Counted from the stretch's first letter, positions 36,315 through 45,015 are shown. The stretch is DNA of 64,000 nucleotides from Streptomyces sp. NBC_01268 (GCF_036240795.1 NZ_CP108454.1:5888001-5952000), one strand, 5' to 3'. A program made the numbers and translations. Notes: generated from the letters alone by a model not told the origin.

Positions 36315-36944
36315 GTGAGTCAGAGCAACGACCCGACCCCCCACCCCCGCCGCCGCAACCAGGCCGCCCCGCCCCGCGAGGACGTGCTCGCCGCCGCCAT
36401 GGACACCATCGCCGAGCGCGGGCTCGACGGGCTGACCATGGCCGGGCTCGGGCGCCAGGTCGGGATGAGCAGCGGGCACCTGCTCTACTACTTCCGCACC
36501 AAGGACGAGCTGCTGCTGCGCACCCTGGAGTGGAGCGAGGGGCGGCTCGGCGCCGAGCGCAGCGCGCTGCTGTCCGGACCGGGGACCGCACGGGAGCGGC
36601 TCGACGGCTACGTGGACGTGTACGTGCCGGTGGGGCCGCGCGACCCGCACTGGACGCTGTGGCTGGAGGTCTGGAACCGGTCGCAGAACGCCGACGACGA
36701 CGCCCGGGCCCGGCAGGCCGCCATCGAGGGCGCCTGGCACCGGGACCTGGTGGCGATCCTGGCCGAGGGCGTCTCGCGCGGTGAGTTCCGGGCCGTCGAC
36801 CCGGACCGCTTCGCGCACCGGATGCGGGCCCTCCTGGACGGCTTCAGCGTCCACGTCGCGGTCGGCATCCCCGGCACCGGACGGGAGCAAGTCCTGGGCC
36901 ACGTAAGGGAGTTCGTCGAGCAAACCCTGATCGCGCGATCTTAA
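36315..36944 (+). CDS. TetR-family transcription regulator
   Basis: This 209-residue regulator has an N-terminal helix-turn-helix (LDGLTMAGLGRQVGMSSGHL, then YYFRTKDELLLRTLEW, residues 36-75) and a C-terminal domain resembling the BetI group, with WTLWLEVWNRSQ and FRAVDPDRFAHRMRALLDGF. GTG 36315 is used; TAGAAC ends 6 bases before it and no ribosome site exists, a layout seen at other starts here. It lies between the urease-like/agmatine deiminase operon and an MHS transporter. BetI-like regulators often answer to amines, so it may control the twin operators at 32472-32557, but this is only inference. Confidence 0.9.
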   Translation: MSQSNDPTPHPRRRNQAAPPREDVLAAAMDTIAERGLDGLTMAGLGRQVGMSSGHLLYYFRTKDELLLRTLEWSEGRLGAERSALLSGPGTARERLDGYVDVYVPVGPRDPHWTLWLEVWNRSQNADDDARARQAAIEGAWHRDLVAILAEGVSRGEFRAVDPDRFAHRMRALLDGFSVHVAVGIPGTGREQVLGHVREFVEQTLIARS

Positions 36945-37019
36945 GGCACGTAAGTACTCCCGATCGTTGTGCGGTGCGGCCTTGTTGGCGACGCGCTTCC
37001 TCCGGCACGGTTCCTGCCC

Positions 37020-38354
37020 ATGGGACGAGAGCACTGGAAGAAGATCTGGGTCGGTTCTGCGGGCAACATGGTCGAGTGGTTCGACTGGTTCGTCTACGCC
37101 AGCTTCGCGACCTACTTCGCGGGGGCGTTCTTCCCCGAGGGCAACGACACCGCCAAGCTGATGAACACCGCCGGCATCTTCGCCGTCGGCTTCTTCATGC
37201 GCCCGGTCGGCGGCTGGCTCCTCGGCCGGGTCGCCGACCGCAAGGGCCGCAAGACCGCGCTGACCCTCACGGTGACGCTGATGTCCGCCTCGGCCGTCCT
37301 CATCGCCGTCGCCCCCACCTACGCCGTCGCCGGATACGGCGGCGCGGCCGTCCTCCTCGTCGCCCGCCTGCTCCAGGGGCTCTCCGTCGGCGGTGAGTAC
37401 GCCGCCAGCGCCACCTACCTCACCGAGGCCTCCGCCCCGGAGCACCGCGGCTTCGCCTCCAGCTTCCAGTACGTGTCGATGACGGCCGGCCAGATCGTCG
37501 GCCTGGGGCTCCAGATCGTCCTCCAGCGCACCATGTCCGCCGAGGCCCTGCACAGCTGGGGCTGGCGCATCCCCTTCATCGTCGGCGCCCTCGGCGCGGG
37601 CGTCGTCTTCTACCTGCGCCGCACCATGCTGGAGACCGAGGTGTACGAGGAGTCCGCCGACTCCGGGGTCGCCCGCGGCGAACAGGGCACCCTCAAGGCG
37701 CTGTGGGCGCACCGGCGCGAGGCCTTCCTGGTCGTCGCGCTCACCATGGGCGGCACCGTGGCGTACTACACGTACACCACCTATCTGACGAAGTACCTGT
37801 CCAACTCCGCCGGGCTGCCCAAGCAGACCGCCACCCTGGTCTCCTTCTGCGCGCTGATCGTCTTCGCCTGCCTCCAGCCGCTCGCCGGCCGCCTCTCCGA
37901 CCGGATCGGGCGCCGCCCGCTGCTCATCACCTTCGCGGTCGGCTCCACCCTCCTGACCGTCCCGATCATGACGATGCTCCGGCACGCGGGCTCCTTCTGG
38001 CCGGCCCTCGGCCTCTCCCTGCTCGCGCTCGTCGTGGTCACCGGCTACACCTCGATCAACGCCTGTGTGAAGGCCGAACTCTTCCCGACCGGCATCCGCG
38101 CCCTCGGCGTCGCCCTGCCGTACGCGATCGCCAACGCCCTCTTCGGCGGCACGGCCGAGTACGTGGCGCTCTGGTTCAAGGACGCCGGGATCGAATCCGG
38201 CTTCTTCTGGTACGTGGCGGGCTGCGCGGCGGTCTCGCTGGTCGTCTACCTCACGATGCGCGAGACCCGCGACATCGACCTGGGCCGGGTGGGCGGCGCC
38301 GTGCCGTCCCAGCGGGCCGACGGACCGGAGAAGGCGTCCGCCGCGGCGTCCTGA
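37020..38354 (+). CDS. MFS transporter, metabolite:H+ symporter family
   Basis: The 444-residue protein has 12 predicted membrane helices and belongs to the metabolite:H+ symporter branch (KgtP/ProP-like), which imports dicarboxylates, betaines or similar small acids. Typical are NMVEWFDWFVYASFATYFA in helix 1, GRVADRKGRKTAL between helices 2 and 3, RLLQGLSVGGEYAASATYLTE in helix 4 and GRLSDRIGRRPLLIT between helices 8 and 9. ATG 37020 is preferred over upstream codons because the product then starts directly before helix 1. It follows the TetR gene by 75 bases. The substrate cannot be assigned. Confidence 0.92.
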   Translation: MGREHWKKIWVGSAGNMVEWFDWFVYASFATYFAGAFFPEGNDTAKLMNTAGIFAVGFFMRPVGGWLLGRVADRKGRKTALTLTVTLMSASAVLIAVAPTYAVAGYGGAAVLLVARLLQGLSVGGEYAASATYLTEASAPEHRGFASSFQYVSMTAGQIVGLGLQIVLQRTMSAEALHSWGWRIPFIVGALGAGVVFYLRRTMLETEVYEESADSGVARGEQGTLKALWAHRREAFLVVALTMGGTVAYYTYTTYLTKYLSNSAGLPKQTATLVSFCALIVFACLQPLAGRLSDRIGRRPLLITFAVGSTLLTVPIMTMLRHAGSFWPALGLSLLALVVVTGYTSINACVKAELFPTGIRALGVALPYAIANALFGGTAEYVALWFKDAGIESGFFWYVAGCAAVSLVVYLTMRETRDIDLGRVGGAVPSQRADGPEKASAAAS

Positions 38355-38403
38355 GCCGACGGCCCGGGCGCGCCGCCCGGCGCGCGGCCGCGACGTCGCG
38401 GCC

Positions 38404-38428
38404 CGGGCCGGCTCTCCGAGCCGGCCCG
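38404..38428 (+). terminator. Terminator after MHS transporter
   Basis: CGGGCCGGCT (38404-38413) pairs with AGCCGGCCCG (38419-38428) across CTCCG, a 10-bp perfect stem. Another GC-rich stem precedes it. Confidence 0.7.
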
Positions 38429-38494
38429 TGGACCGGTCGCCCGCATGCTGAGATCCCGCCCCGTTCGGCCACCGGGCTGTGGCAGACTGCGGGC

Positions 38495-38551
38495 GTGCTC
38501 GCTACCACCATGATTATCGGCAGCAGCGCGCCGGTCCGCAGTGGCCGCTGA
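38495..38551 (+). CDS. Leader peptide of the citramalate synthase gene
   Basis: GTG 38495 opens an 18-codon frame MLATTMIIGSSAPVRSGR; the in-frame ATG 38510 would give 13 residues. It has adjacent Ile codons ATT ATC, of which ATT is rare in this GC-rich genome. A terminator hairpin with six T residues follows about 55 bases later. CAGACT ends 6 bases before the GTG, compatible with a leaderless start. Stalling at Ile codons would suit control of citramalate synthase, which feeds isoleucine synthesis. Confidence 0.65.
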   Translation: MLATTMIIGSSAPVRSGR

Positions 38552-38605
38552 CGCGTGGAACAACCCCCACGCAGGCGGACACCGTGCCCCAGACCCGCGC
38601 GCAGA

Positions 38606-38631
38606 CCTCTCGCACCCGCGAGGGGTTTTTT
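38606..38631 (+). terminator. Attenuator terminator before citramalate synthase
   Basis: CCTCTCGC (38606-38613) pairs with GCGAGGGG (38618-38625, one G-U pair) across ACCC, then TTTTTT (38626-38631). It lies about 100 bases before the start codon, inside the leader, so it acts as a conditional terminator. An upstream GCGTGG/CCACGC stem after the leader peptide may be the competing structure. Confidence 0.8.
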
Positions 38632-38732
38632 CGTTTTCCGGCCCCACCACCGCCGAAAACGGACCGCGCGTGAGAATGGGGGCAAGTGGATCCAGACTTC
38701 CGGAGCCACATCCGACAGGAGCCATCACAGTC

Positions 38733-40349
38733 ATGACCACGGAGAACGGCGAGAGCCCGCGCCTCGACGACAGCTTCCATGTCTTCGACACCACGCTGCG
38801 CGACGGCGCCCAGCGCGAAGGAATCAACCTCACCGTCGCGGACAAGCTGACGATCGCGCGGCACCTCGACGACTTCGGCGTCGGCTTCATCGAGGGCGGC
38901 TGGCCCGGCGCCAACCCGCGTGACACCGAGTTCTTCGCCCGCGCCCGGCAGGAGATCGCGTTCAAGAACGCGCAGCTCGTCGCCTTCGGCGCCACCCGCA
39001 GGGCCGGCGGCAGCGCCGCCGAGGACCCGCAGGTCAAGGCGCTGCTCGACTCCGGCGCCCCGGTGATCACCCTCGTCGCCAAGTCGCACGACCGGCACGT
39101 CGAGCTCGCCCTGCGCACCACCCTCGAAGAGAACCTGGAGATGGTCCGCGACACCGTCTCCCACCTGCGCGCCCAGGGCCGCCGGGTCTTCGTCGACTGC
39201 GAGCACTTCTTCGACGGCTACAAGGCCAACCCCGGCTACGCCAAGGACGTCGTCCGCACCGCGCACGAGGCCGGCGCCGACGTCGTCATCCTCTGCGACA
39301 CCAACGGCGGCATGCTGCCCGCCCAGGTCCAGGCCGTCGTCGCCACCGTCCTCGCCGACACCGGCGCCCGGCTCGGCATCCACGCCCAGGACGACACCGG
39401 CTGCGCCGTCGCCAACACCCTCGCCGCGGTCGACGCGGGCGCCACCCACGTCCAGTGCACCGCCAACGGCTACGGCGAGCGGGTCGGCAACGCCAACCTC
39501 TTCCCCGTCGTCGCGGCCCTGGAGCTGAAGTACGGCAAGACGGTGCTGCCCGAGGGCTCCCTCCCCGAGATGACCCGGATCTCGCACGCCATCGCCGAGG
39601 TCGTCAACCTCACCCCCTCCACCCACCAGCCGTACGTGGGCGTCTCCGCCTTCGCCCACAAGGCGGGCCTGCACGCCTCCGCCATCAAGGTGGACCCCGA
39701 CCTCTACCAGCACATCGATCCCGAGCTCGTCGGCAACACCATGCGGATGCTCGTCTCCGACATGGCCGGCCGCGCCTCGATCGAGCTCAAGGGCAAGGAG
39801 CTCGGCGTCGACCTGGGCGGCGACCGCGCGCTGGTCGCCCGGGTCGTCGAGCGGGTCAAGGAGCGCGAGCTCAAGGGCTACACGTACGAGGCCGCCGACG
39901 CCTCCTTCGAGCTGCTGCTCCGCGAGGAGGTCGAGGGCCGGCCGCGCCGCTACTTCCGCACCGAGTCCTGGCGCGCCATCGTCGAGGACCGCCCGGACGG
40001 CACCCACGCCAACGAGGCCACCGTGAAGCTGTGGGCCAAGGGCGAGCGGATCGTCGCCACCGCCGAGGGCAACGGCCCCGTCAACGCCCTCGACCGGGCC
40101 ATCCGGGTCGCCCTGGAGCGGATCTACCCGCCGCTGGCCAAGTTCGGCCTCGTCGACTACAAGGTGCGCATCCTGGAGGGCCGCCACGGCACCGAGTCCA
40201 CGACCCGGGTCCTGGTCACCACCAGCGACGGCAACACCGAGTGGGCGACCGTCGGCGTCGGCGGCAACGTCATCGCCGCCTCCTGGCACGCCCTGGAGGA
40301 CGCCTTCACCTACGGGCTGCTCCGGGCGGGCATCGACCCGGCCGAATAG
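38733..40349 (+). CDS. cimA: Citramalate synthase
   Basis: The 538-residue enzyme of the LeuA/homocitrate synthase family condenses pyruvate and acetyl-CoA to (R)-citramalate, a threonine-independent route to 2-oxobutyrate and isoleucine. The TIM-barrel N-terminus shows HVFDTTLRDGAQREGINLT (metal-binding Asp and Arg), GGWPGANPRDTEFF typical of this subgroup instead of LeuA, and the His-x-His-like LGIHAQDDTGCAVANTL. The C-terminal third (about 400-538) is the LeuA dimerisation/allosteric domain. AGGAGCC lies upstream of ATG 38733. Older annotation may call it 2-isopropylmalate synthase. The two Ile codons in the leader support the citramalate role. Confidence 0.9.
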   Translation: MTTENGESPRLDDSFHVFDTTLRDGAQREGINLTVADKLTIARHLDDFGVGFIEGGWPGANPRDTEFFARARQEIAFKNAQLVAFGATRRAGGSAAEDPQVKALLDSGAPVITLVAKSHDRHVELALRTTLEENLEMVRDTVSHLRAQGRRVFVDCEHFFDGYKANPGYAKDVVRTAHEAGADVVILCDTNGGMLPAQVQAVVATVLADTGARLGIHAQDDTGCAVANTLAAVDAGATHVQCTANGYGERVGNANLFPVVAALELKYGKTVLPEGSLPEMTRISHAIAEVVNLTPSTHQPYVGVSAFAHKAGLHASAIKVDPDLYQHIDPELVGNTMRMLVSDMAGRASIELKGKELGVDLGGDRALVARVVERVKERELKGYTYEAADASFELLLREEVEGRPRRYFRTESWRAIVEDRPDGTHANEATVKLWAKGERIVATAEGNGPVNALDRAIRVALERIYPPLAKFGLVDYKVRILEGRHGTESTTRVLVTTSDGNTEWATVGVGGNVIAASWHALEDAFTYGLLRAGIDPAE

Positions 40350-40392
40350 CCCCTCTATGTCCTGTTCGGTGCCGTTCGGGTAGCGTCGAACC

Positions 40393-41730
40393 ATGAGGAC
40401 CAGGGCGATACCCGTATGGTCGGCCCTCGCCGGGCTGACGCTTCTGCTGCTCCTGGTCCTGGCCCCCTCCGCGGGGGCCAGGGCCACGGGCCTCTCCGAC
40501 GCCGCCGCCGCCCTGAAACAGGGCCCGGTGTACGTGGACCCCGCGGCCGCCGCCCAGCTGTCGAAGGCCGACGCGGACGCCCTCGCGAAGAAGATCAAGG
40601 ACGCGGACAAACCGCTGTTCGTGGCGGTGCTCCCGGCGAACGCCCAGTTCCCGCCGGAGAACCTGCTGCGCAACCTGCGCACCGAGACCGGCGTGACCGG
40701 GCTCTACGCCGTACGCCTCGGCGACGGCTTCAACGCGGCCGCCGACCGCTCCGTGATGTCCCGCGACGCCGTGGGCAACCTCGTCACCGACGTACGGCAG
40801 CCCGGCGTCGACGCGAAGACCGAGCTGAACAACTTCGTCGACCAGGCCCTGCCCACGATGCGCGGCTCCGCCCCCGCCACCTGGGGCGCCACCGGCTCGG
40901 GCTCCGGCGGCGGCGTCCCGGTCGGCGGGCTGATCGCCCTCGGCGCGGTCGTCGTGGCCGGCGGTGCCGGCCTGTACGCGGTGTCCCGCCGCAAGCGGCT
41001 CCGCAAGGAGGCCGAGGAGCGCGCCGCCCTCGACCGGCTGCGGGTCGTCGTCGACGAGGACATCACCGCCTTCGGCGAGGAGCTGGAGCGGCTCGACTTC
41101 CACCCGGCCGAGGCCGGCGCCGACGACACCATGCGCGGCGACTACGAGCGCGCCCTCGACTCCTACGACCGGGCCAAGTCCCAGATGGACGCGGCCACCC
41201 GCCCGCACGAGGTGCGCGGGGTCACCCAGGCCCTGGAGGACGGGCGCTACTCGCTCGCCGTTCTCGCCGCCCGCCGCGAGGGGCGGGCGCTGCCCGAGCG
41301 CCGCCCGCCCTGCTTCTTCGACCCGCGCCACGGCCCCTCCACCGAGGACCGCACCTGGACCCCGGCCGGCGGCGGCGCCCGCGAGGTCCCGGTCTGCGCC
41401 GCCGACGCGGCCCGCCTGGACGACGGGCTCGACCCGCAGGCCCGCACGGTCGAGACCGACGGCGGGCGCCGCCCCTACTGGGAGGCGGGACCCGCGTACG
41501 GCCCCTGGGCGGGCGGCTACTTCGGCGGCGGCATGCTGCCCGGCCTGCTCGTCGGCACCATGCTCGGCTCCATGCTCGCCACCCCGGCCTACGCCGCCGA
41601 GTACGGCGGCGGCGACTTCCAGGGCGGGGACTTCTCCGGGGCCGACTTCGGCTCCGGCGACTTCGGGTCGAGCGACTTCGGTGGCTTCGACGGCGGCGGT
41701 GGCGGCTTCGACGGGGGCGGCGGTTTCTGA
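40393..41730 (+). CDS. Secreted/membrane protein of unknown function with GGDF-rich tail
   Basis: The 445-residue protein has a signal peptide (residues 1-32, SALAGLTLLLLLVLAPSAGA), an extracytoplasmic domain (about 33-160), a membrane helix near 177-197 (GGLIALGAVVVAGGAGLYAV), a charged coiled segment (RRKRLRKEAEERAALDRL), and a tail of repeated Asp-Phe units (GGDFQGGDFSGADFGSGDFG...). The outer domain somewhat resembles TPM or YgcG-like proteins, but I cannot assign it firmly. TAGCGT ends 6 bases before ATG 40393, consistent with a leaderless transcript. Gene order suggests a cell-surface role, nothing more. Confidence 0.7.
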   Translation: MRTRAIPVWSALAGLTLLLLLVLAPSAGARATGLSDAAAALKQGPVYVDPAAAAQLSKADADALAKKIKDADKPLFVAVLPANAQFPPENLLRNLRTETGVTGLYAVRLGDGFNAAADRSVMSRDAVGNLVTDVRQPGVDAKTELNNFVDQALPTMRGSAPATWGATGSGSGGGVPVGGLIALGAVVVAGGAGLYAVSRRKRLRKEAEERAALDRLRVVVDEDITAFGEELERLDFHPAEAGADDTMRGDYERALDSYDRAKSQMDAATRPHEVRGVTQALEDGRYSLAVLAARREGRALPERRPPCFFDPRHGPSTEDRTWTPAGGGAREVPVCAADAARLDDGLDPQARTVETDGGRRPYWEAGPAYGPWAGGYFGGGMLPGLLVGTMLGSMLATPAYAAEYGGGDFQGGDFSGADFGSGDFGSSDFGGFDGGGGGFDGGGGF

Positions 41731-41787
41731 CCGTCCGGACCGCTCCGGCGACGGACCGCCCCCGCGTCCGCCGCTGCCCCGCCCCCG

Positions 41788-42897
41788 TCAGACCAGCGGC
41801 TTCACCGACATCAGCAGATGCCGGTGGGTCCCGCCCTCCCCGTCCGTGATCAGCGCCCGCTGGCCGGGGCCGAGCAGCTGGAGGCGCAGCTCCGTGGCGT
41901 CGAAGGAGCTCAGGGCGTCGAGCAGATAGCCCGGGTTGAAGGCGACCGTCAGCGACTCCGCGCCGGTGAGCGTGGCCGAAAGCCGCTGGGAGGCGATGTC
42001 GTCCTCGTACCCCGCCTGGAGGTGGACGCCGGTCGCGTCGAAGGTCAGCTGGACCGGGCTGTCGCCCTCGGCCACCACCGCGACCCGCTTCACCGCCTCG
42101 ACCAGCGGCGCCCGCCCGGTGACGGCCACCGCGTGCTCGCCGAGCGTGAACAGCTTGTCGTGCCGGGGGAGCCGCCCGTCCAGGAGCCGGGTGGTGGTCC
42201 GCATGCCGCCGCTCTCGAAGCCGATCGAGCCGTGGTCGAGGGCGAGCCGGAGCGGCCCCGCGCCCGCGAGGGAGCGGGCGATCTCGGTGAGCCGGCGCGC
42301 CGGGACCACCACGTCGGCGGCCTCGGCGCCGGCCGAGGGCGCCTCCTCCGGCGTCCACTCCAGGGTGCGCACCGCGTACCGGTAGCGGTCCGTGGCGGCC
42401 AGGGTCATCGTCGTGCCGTCCAGGCCGAGCCGTATCCCCGTGAGCACCGGCAGCGCGTCGTCCCGCCCGGCCGCCACCGCCACGTGTCCGACGGCCGCCG
42501 CGAAGGCGTCCGCGTCCACCGTGCCGCGCAGCGCGGGCAGCGCGGGCGGGGCCGGGTGGTCGTCCAGGGGCAGCAGCGAGAGCCCGAACCGGGCGTCGCC
42601 GCCGGTCACCGAGAGCCGGGCCCCCTCGACCGCGCAGCCCACCGTCCCGGCCGGCAGCACCTTGCAGATGTCGAGCAGCCTGCGCCCGAGCACCAGGGCG
42701 CGCCCGTCCCGCAGGGTGTCGGCGTCCACCTCGATCCGGGCGGACGCCTCGTAGTCCAGCCCGGAGACGCGCAGCCGGCCGTCGGCGGCCTCCAGGAGCA
42801 GGCCGCCGAGGACGGGGACGGGGGAGCGGGCGGGCAGCACCCGGGCCGCCCAGGCGACGGCGTCGGTCAACAGGCCGCTGTCGATACGGAATTCCAT
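41788..42897 (-). CDS. DNA polymerase III beta-clamp paralogue
   Basis: The 369-residue protein has the three-domain sliding clamp layout of DnaN: MEFRIDSGLLTDAVAWAARVLPARSPVP at the N-terminus (shown as the landmark TDAVAWAARVLPARSP), then LPVLTGIRLGLDGTTMTLAATDRYR in domain 2 and PGYLLDALSSFDATELRLQLLGPGQRALI in domain 3, which forms the peptide-binding groove. The replicative dnaN normally sits beside dnaA at the origin, and none of those genes are here, so this is a second clamp. ATG at 42895-42897 is preferred over the longer frame as it begins the fold; TAGCGT lies 7 bases upstream. Its job may be in repair or translesion synthesis, or vestigial. Confidence 0.88.
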   Translation of the reverse strand: MEFRIDSGLLTDAVAWAARVLPARSPVPVLGGLLLEAADGRLRVSGLDYEASARIEVDADTLRDGRALVLGRRLLDICKVLPAGTVGCAVEGARLSVTGGDARFGLSLLPLDDHPAPPALPALRGTVDADAFAAAVGHVAVAAGRDDALPVLTGIRLGLDGTTMTLAATDRYRYAVRTLEWTPEEAPSAGAEAADVVVPARRLTEIARSLAGAGPLRLALDHGSIGFESGGMRTTTRLLDGRLPRHDKLFTLGEHAVAVTGRAPLVEAVKRVAVVAEGDSPVQLTFDATGVHLQAGYEDDIASQRLSATLTGAESLTVAFNPGYLLDALSSFDATELRLQLLGPGQRALITDGEGGTHRHLLMSVKPLV

Positions 42898-43016
42898 GCG
42901 GCCGACGCTATCGCCGGGCACTGACAACGGCGGGAATCCCGCCCGGACCTTGATCGTTCTGTCCTGTGCAGGCGATGCGGAGCGGTCCATCGCGCCATGA
43001 CGAGGGGGAGAGTGCG

Positions 43017-44183
43017 ATGAGCGAGGTCCACGGCGAGGTCCACGGCACGGTGGCGCCCGGATTCGAGTCCGTACGGGAGGAGTTCGCCGGCGTCGTCGCC
43101 GACGAGGCGCGGGACGGCGGCGCCCAGCTCGCGGTCTACCACCGCGGCCGGCGGGTGGTGGACCTGTGGGGCGGCGACGGGGTCGACGGCGACTCGCTGC
43201 TCGCCCTGTACTCGTCCAGCAAGGGCGCCACCGCCCTGGTCACCGCCCTCCTCGTGCAGGAGGGCGCGCTCGAACTCGACCGCGAAGTGGCCTCCTGGTG
43301 GCCGGAGTTCGCCGCCGAGGGCAAGGGCGGAGTCACCCTGCGGGAGCTCCTCGCGCACCGGTCCGGCTCGATCGGTGTCGACGGCGGCTTCACCCTGGAC
43401 GAGCTCGCCGACGACCGGGTGGTCGCCGCCCGGCTCGCCGCCCACCGCCCGTACTGGGAGCCCGGCACCGGGCACGGCTACCACAGCCTCACCTTCGGCG
43501 CGCTGGTCGGCGAGGTCGTGCTGCGGGCCACGGGTCGCACGGTCCGGGAGCACTACGAGGAGCGGATCCGCGTCCCGTACGGGGTGGACTACCACCTCGG
43601 TCTGCCCGAGGCGCTCGAAGCGCGCTTCCGCACGGCCCTGCCGATGCTGCCCACCCCGGACCAGCAGGACTTCCTCGACGCGCATCCGACCGTCCCCGAC
43701 AGCCTGATGGGCATCGCGTTCGGCCTGCACGCCGATCCGCCGCTCGACCTCGTCGCGTACGGCAACTCCCGGGCCGTGCTGGCCGGGGCGCCGCTCTCCG
43801 GCGGCGGCGTCGGCAGCGCGCGCGGGCTCGCACGGATGTACGCGGCGGTGGCCGGCGAGCTCGACGGCCGGGCGCCGCTCCTGAAGCCCGACACCCTCGA
43901 CGTGTTCTCGCGCGTCCACTCCAGCGGCACGGACCTGGTCCTCGGGGTCCCCCACGACTTCGCCCTCGGCTTCGCCCCGCTCGCCACCCGCCACCCGGAG
44001 CTCGGCGCGACCGCGGTGGGTCACAGCGGCGCCCCCGGCTCCCAGTCCTTCGCCGACCCGAGCCGGGCCCTCGCGTACAGCTACACCCGCCGCCGCTTCG
44101 CCTTCCAGGGCGGCCCCGGCGCGCCCGAGAACGCCCGTCTGGTCACCGCGGTGGCCGCGGCGGCCGACCGGCAGGGGTCCTAG
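43017..44183 (+). CDS. Serine hydrolase of the beta-lactamase/esterase family
   Basis: The 388-residue protein belongs to the beta-lactamase-like serine hydrolases (class C fold, EstB type). The nucleophile is Ser66 in YSSSKGATALV (SxxK, with Lys69), the second motif is YHSL in GHGYHSLTFGALVGEV, and a third-strand segment GHSGAPGSQSF follows. There is no signal peptide, so it is cytoplasmic, arguing for an esterase or D-aminopeptidase-like role over antibiotic resistance. ATG 43017 has GAGGGGGAGAG upstream. The stop codon runs directly into an eight-copy tandem repeat. Confidence 0.9.
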   Translation: MSEVHGEVHGTVAPGFESVREEFAGVVADEARDGGAQLAVYHRGRRVVDLWGGDGVDGDSLLALYSSSKGATALVTALLVQEGALELDREVASWWPEFAAEGKGGVTLRELLAHRSGSIGVDGGFTLDELADDRVVAARLAAHRPYWEPGTGHGYHSLTFGALVGEVVLRATGRTVREHYEERIRVPYGVDYHLGLPEALEARFRTALPMLPTPDQQDFLDAHPTVPDSLMGIAFGLHADPPLDLVAYGNSRAVLAGAPLSGGGVGSARGLARMYAAVAGELDGRAPLLKPDTLDVFSRVHSSGTDLVLGVPHDFALGFAPLATRHPELGATAVGHSGAPGSQSFADPSRALAYSYTRRRFAFQGGPGAPENARLVTAVAAAADRQGS

Positions 44184-44246
44184 ACCGCGAGACCGCGAGA
44201 CCGCGAGACCGCGAGACCGCGAGACCGCGAGACCGCGAGACCGCGA
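44183..44246 (+). repeat. Tandem octamer repeat, eight copies
   Basis: GACCGCGA is repeated eight times without a mismatch from 44183 to 44246, beginning at the last base of the serine hydrolase stop codon. It is followed by GGCC. The repeat is not translated as part of any credible gene. Such arrays expand and contract by slippage, so length probably varies between strains. Confidence 0.95.
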
Positions 44247-44297
44247 GGCCCCGGGCCCAGGGGCCCGGCCCCCGCCCGCAAGGCCCCCGGAAACGCC

Positions 44298-44338
44298 GAG
44301 CGCCCGCCTTCCGCAACAGCGGAGAGGCGGGCGCGCTC
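44298..44338. terminator. Hairpin between serine hydrolase and yceI genes
   Basis: GAGCGCCCGCC (44298-44308) pairs with GGCGGGCGCGCTC (44326-44338) with a small bulge, and inner CCGC pairs with GCGG. It lies between converging genes and may serve both. A direct repeat CGGGCCGGACGGCGGG follows. Confidence 0.6.
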
Positions 44339-44400
44339 GTTGTCCGGGCCGGACGGCGGGTGACGGGCCGGACGGCGGTGCGGGGGCGGAGCCCCGGGGA

Positions 44401-45015
44401 TCAGGCGGCGTTCTTGATGGCGGAGATGTCGAAGTTCAGCTTGACCTTGTCGCTGACCATGACGCCACCGGTCTCCAGGGCCGCGTTCCAGGTCAGGCCC
44501 CAGTCGGAGCGCAGGATCTCGGCGTTGCCCTCGAAGCCGACCCGCTCGTTGCCGTAGACGTCGGTCGCGGTGCCGTTGAACTCCAGGTCGATGGCGAGCG
44601 GCTTGGTGACGTCCTTGATGGTCAGCTCACCGGTGACGCGGTACTTGTCGCCGCCCAGCTGCTGGGCCTGCGTGGAGCGGAAGCTCATCAGCGGGAACTG
44701 CTCGGCGTCGAAGAAGTCGCCGCTGCGCAGGTGCCCGTCACGGTCGGCGATGCCGGTGTCGATGGAGGCGATCTTGACGTCGATGGCGGCGGTGGAGGAG
44801 GCCGGGTCCGAGCCGTTCAGCTTCAGCGCGCCCTCGTGCTCCGCGAAGCTGCCGCGGACGTTGGTGACCATGGCGTGGCGGACGGTGAAACCGATGCTGC
44901 TGTGGGCCGGGTCGATCGTGTAGTCGCCGGTCAGGGCGGCGAGGGCCGGGTCCACGGGGAGGGTGGCGGTGGCGGTGGTGGCGGTCTCGTTGTTCCTGCG
45001 GCCGAAGATGCCCAT
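44401..45015 (-). CDS. YceI-family lipid-binding protein
   Basis: The 204-residue protein is a YceI-domain lipocalin-like barrel, a family that binds isoprenoid chains. Domain landmarks are YTIDPAHSSIGFTVRHAM (residues 32-49), GALKLNGSDPASSTAAIDVKI and FRSTQAQQLGGDKYRVTGEL. It begins MGIFGRRNNETATTAT and has no signal peptide, unlike E. coli YceI. The ATG at 45013-45015 is preceded by AAGGAG. The huge open frame extending further (to 49929) is antisense to the glycosidase genes and is not real. Transcription likely starts near 45082, where palindromes flank the promoter. Confidence 0.9.
   Translation of the reverse strand: MGIFGRRNNETATTATATLPVDPALAALTGDYTIDPAHSSIGFTVRHAMVTNVRGSFAEHEGALKLNGSDPASSTAAIDVKIASIDTGIADRDGHLRSGDFFDAEQFPLMSFRSTQAQQLGGDKYRVTGELTIKDVTKPLAIDLEFNGTATDVYGNERVGFEGNAEILRSDWGLTWNAALETGGVMVSDKVKLNFDISAIKNAA

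Noticed and set aside
44183..44246. Octamer array considered as a CRISPR-like repeat
   Set aside because: Units are 8 bases with no spacers and no cas genes; it is a simple tandem repeat.
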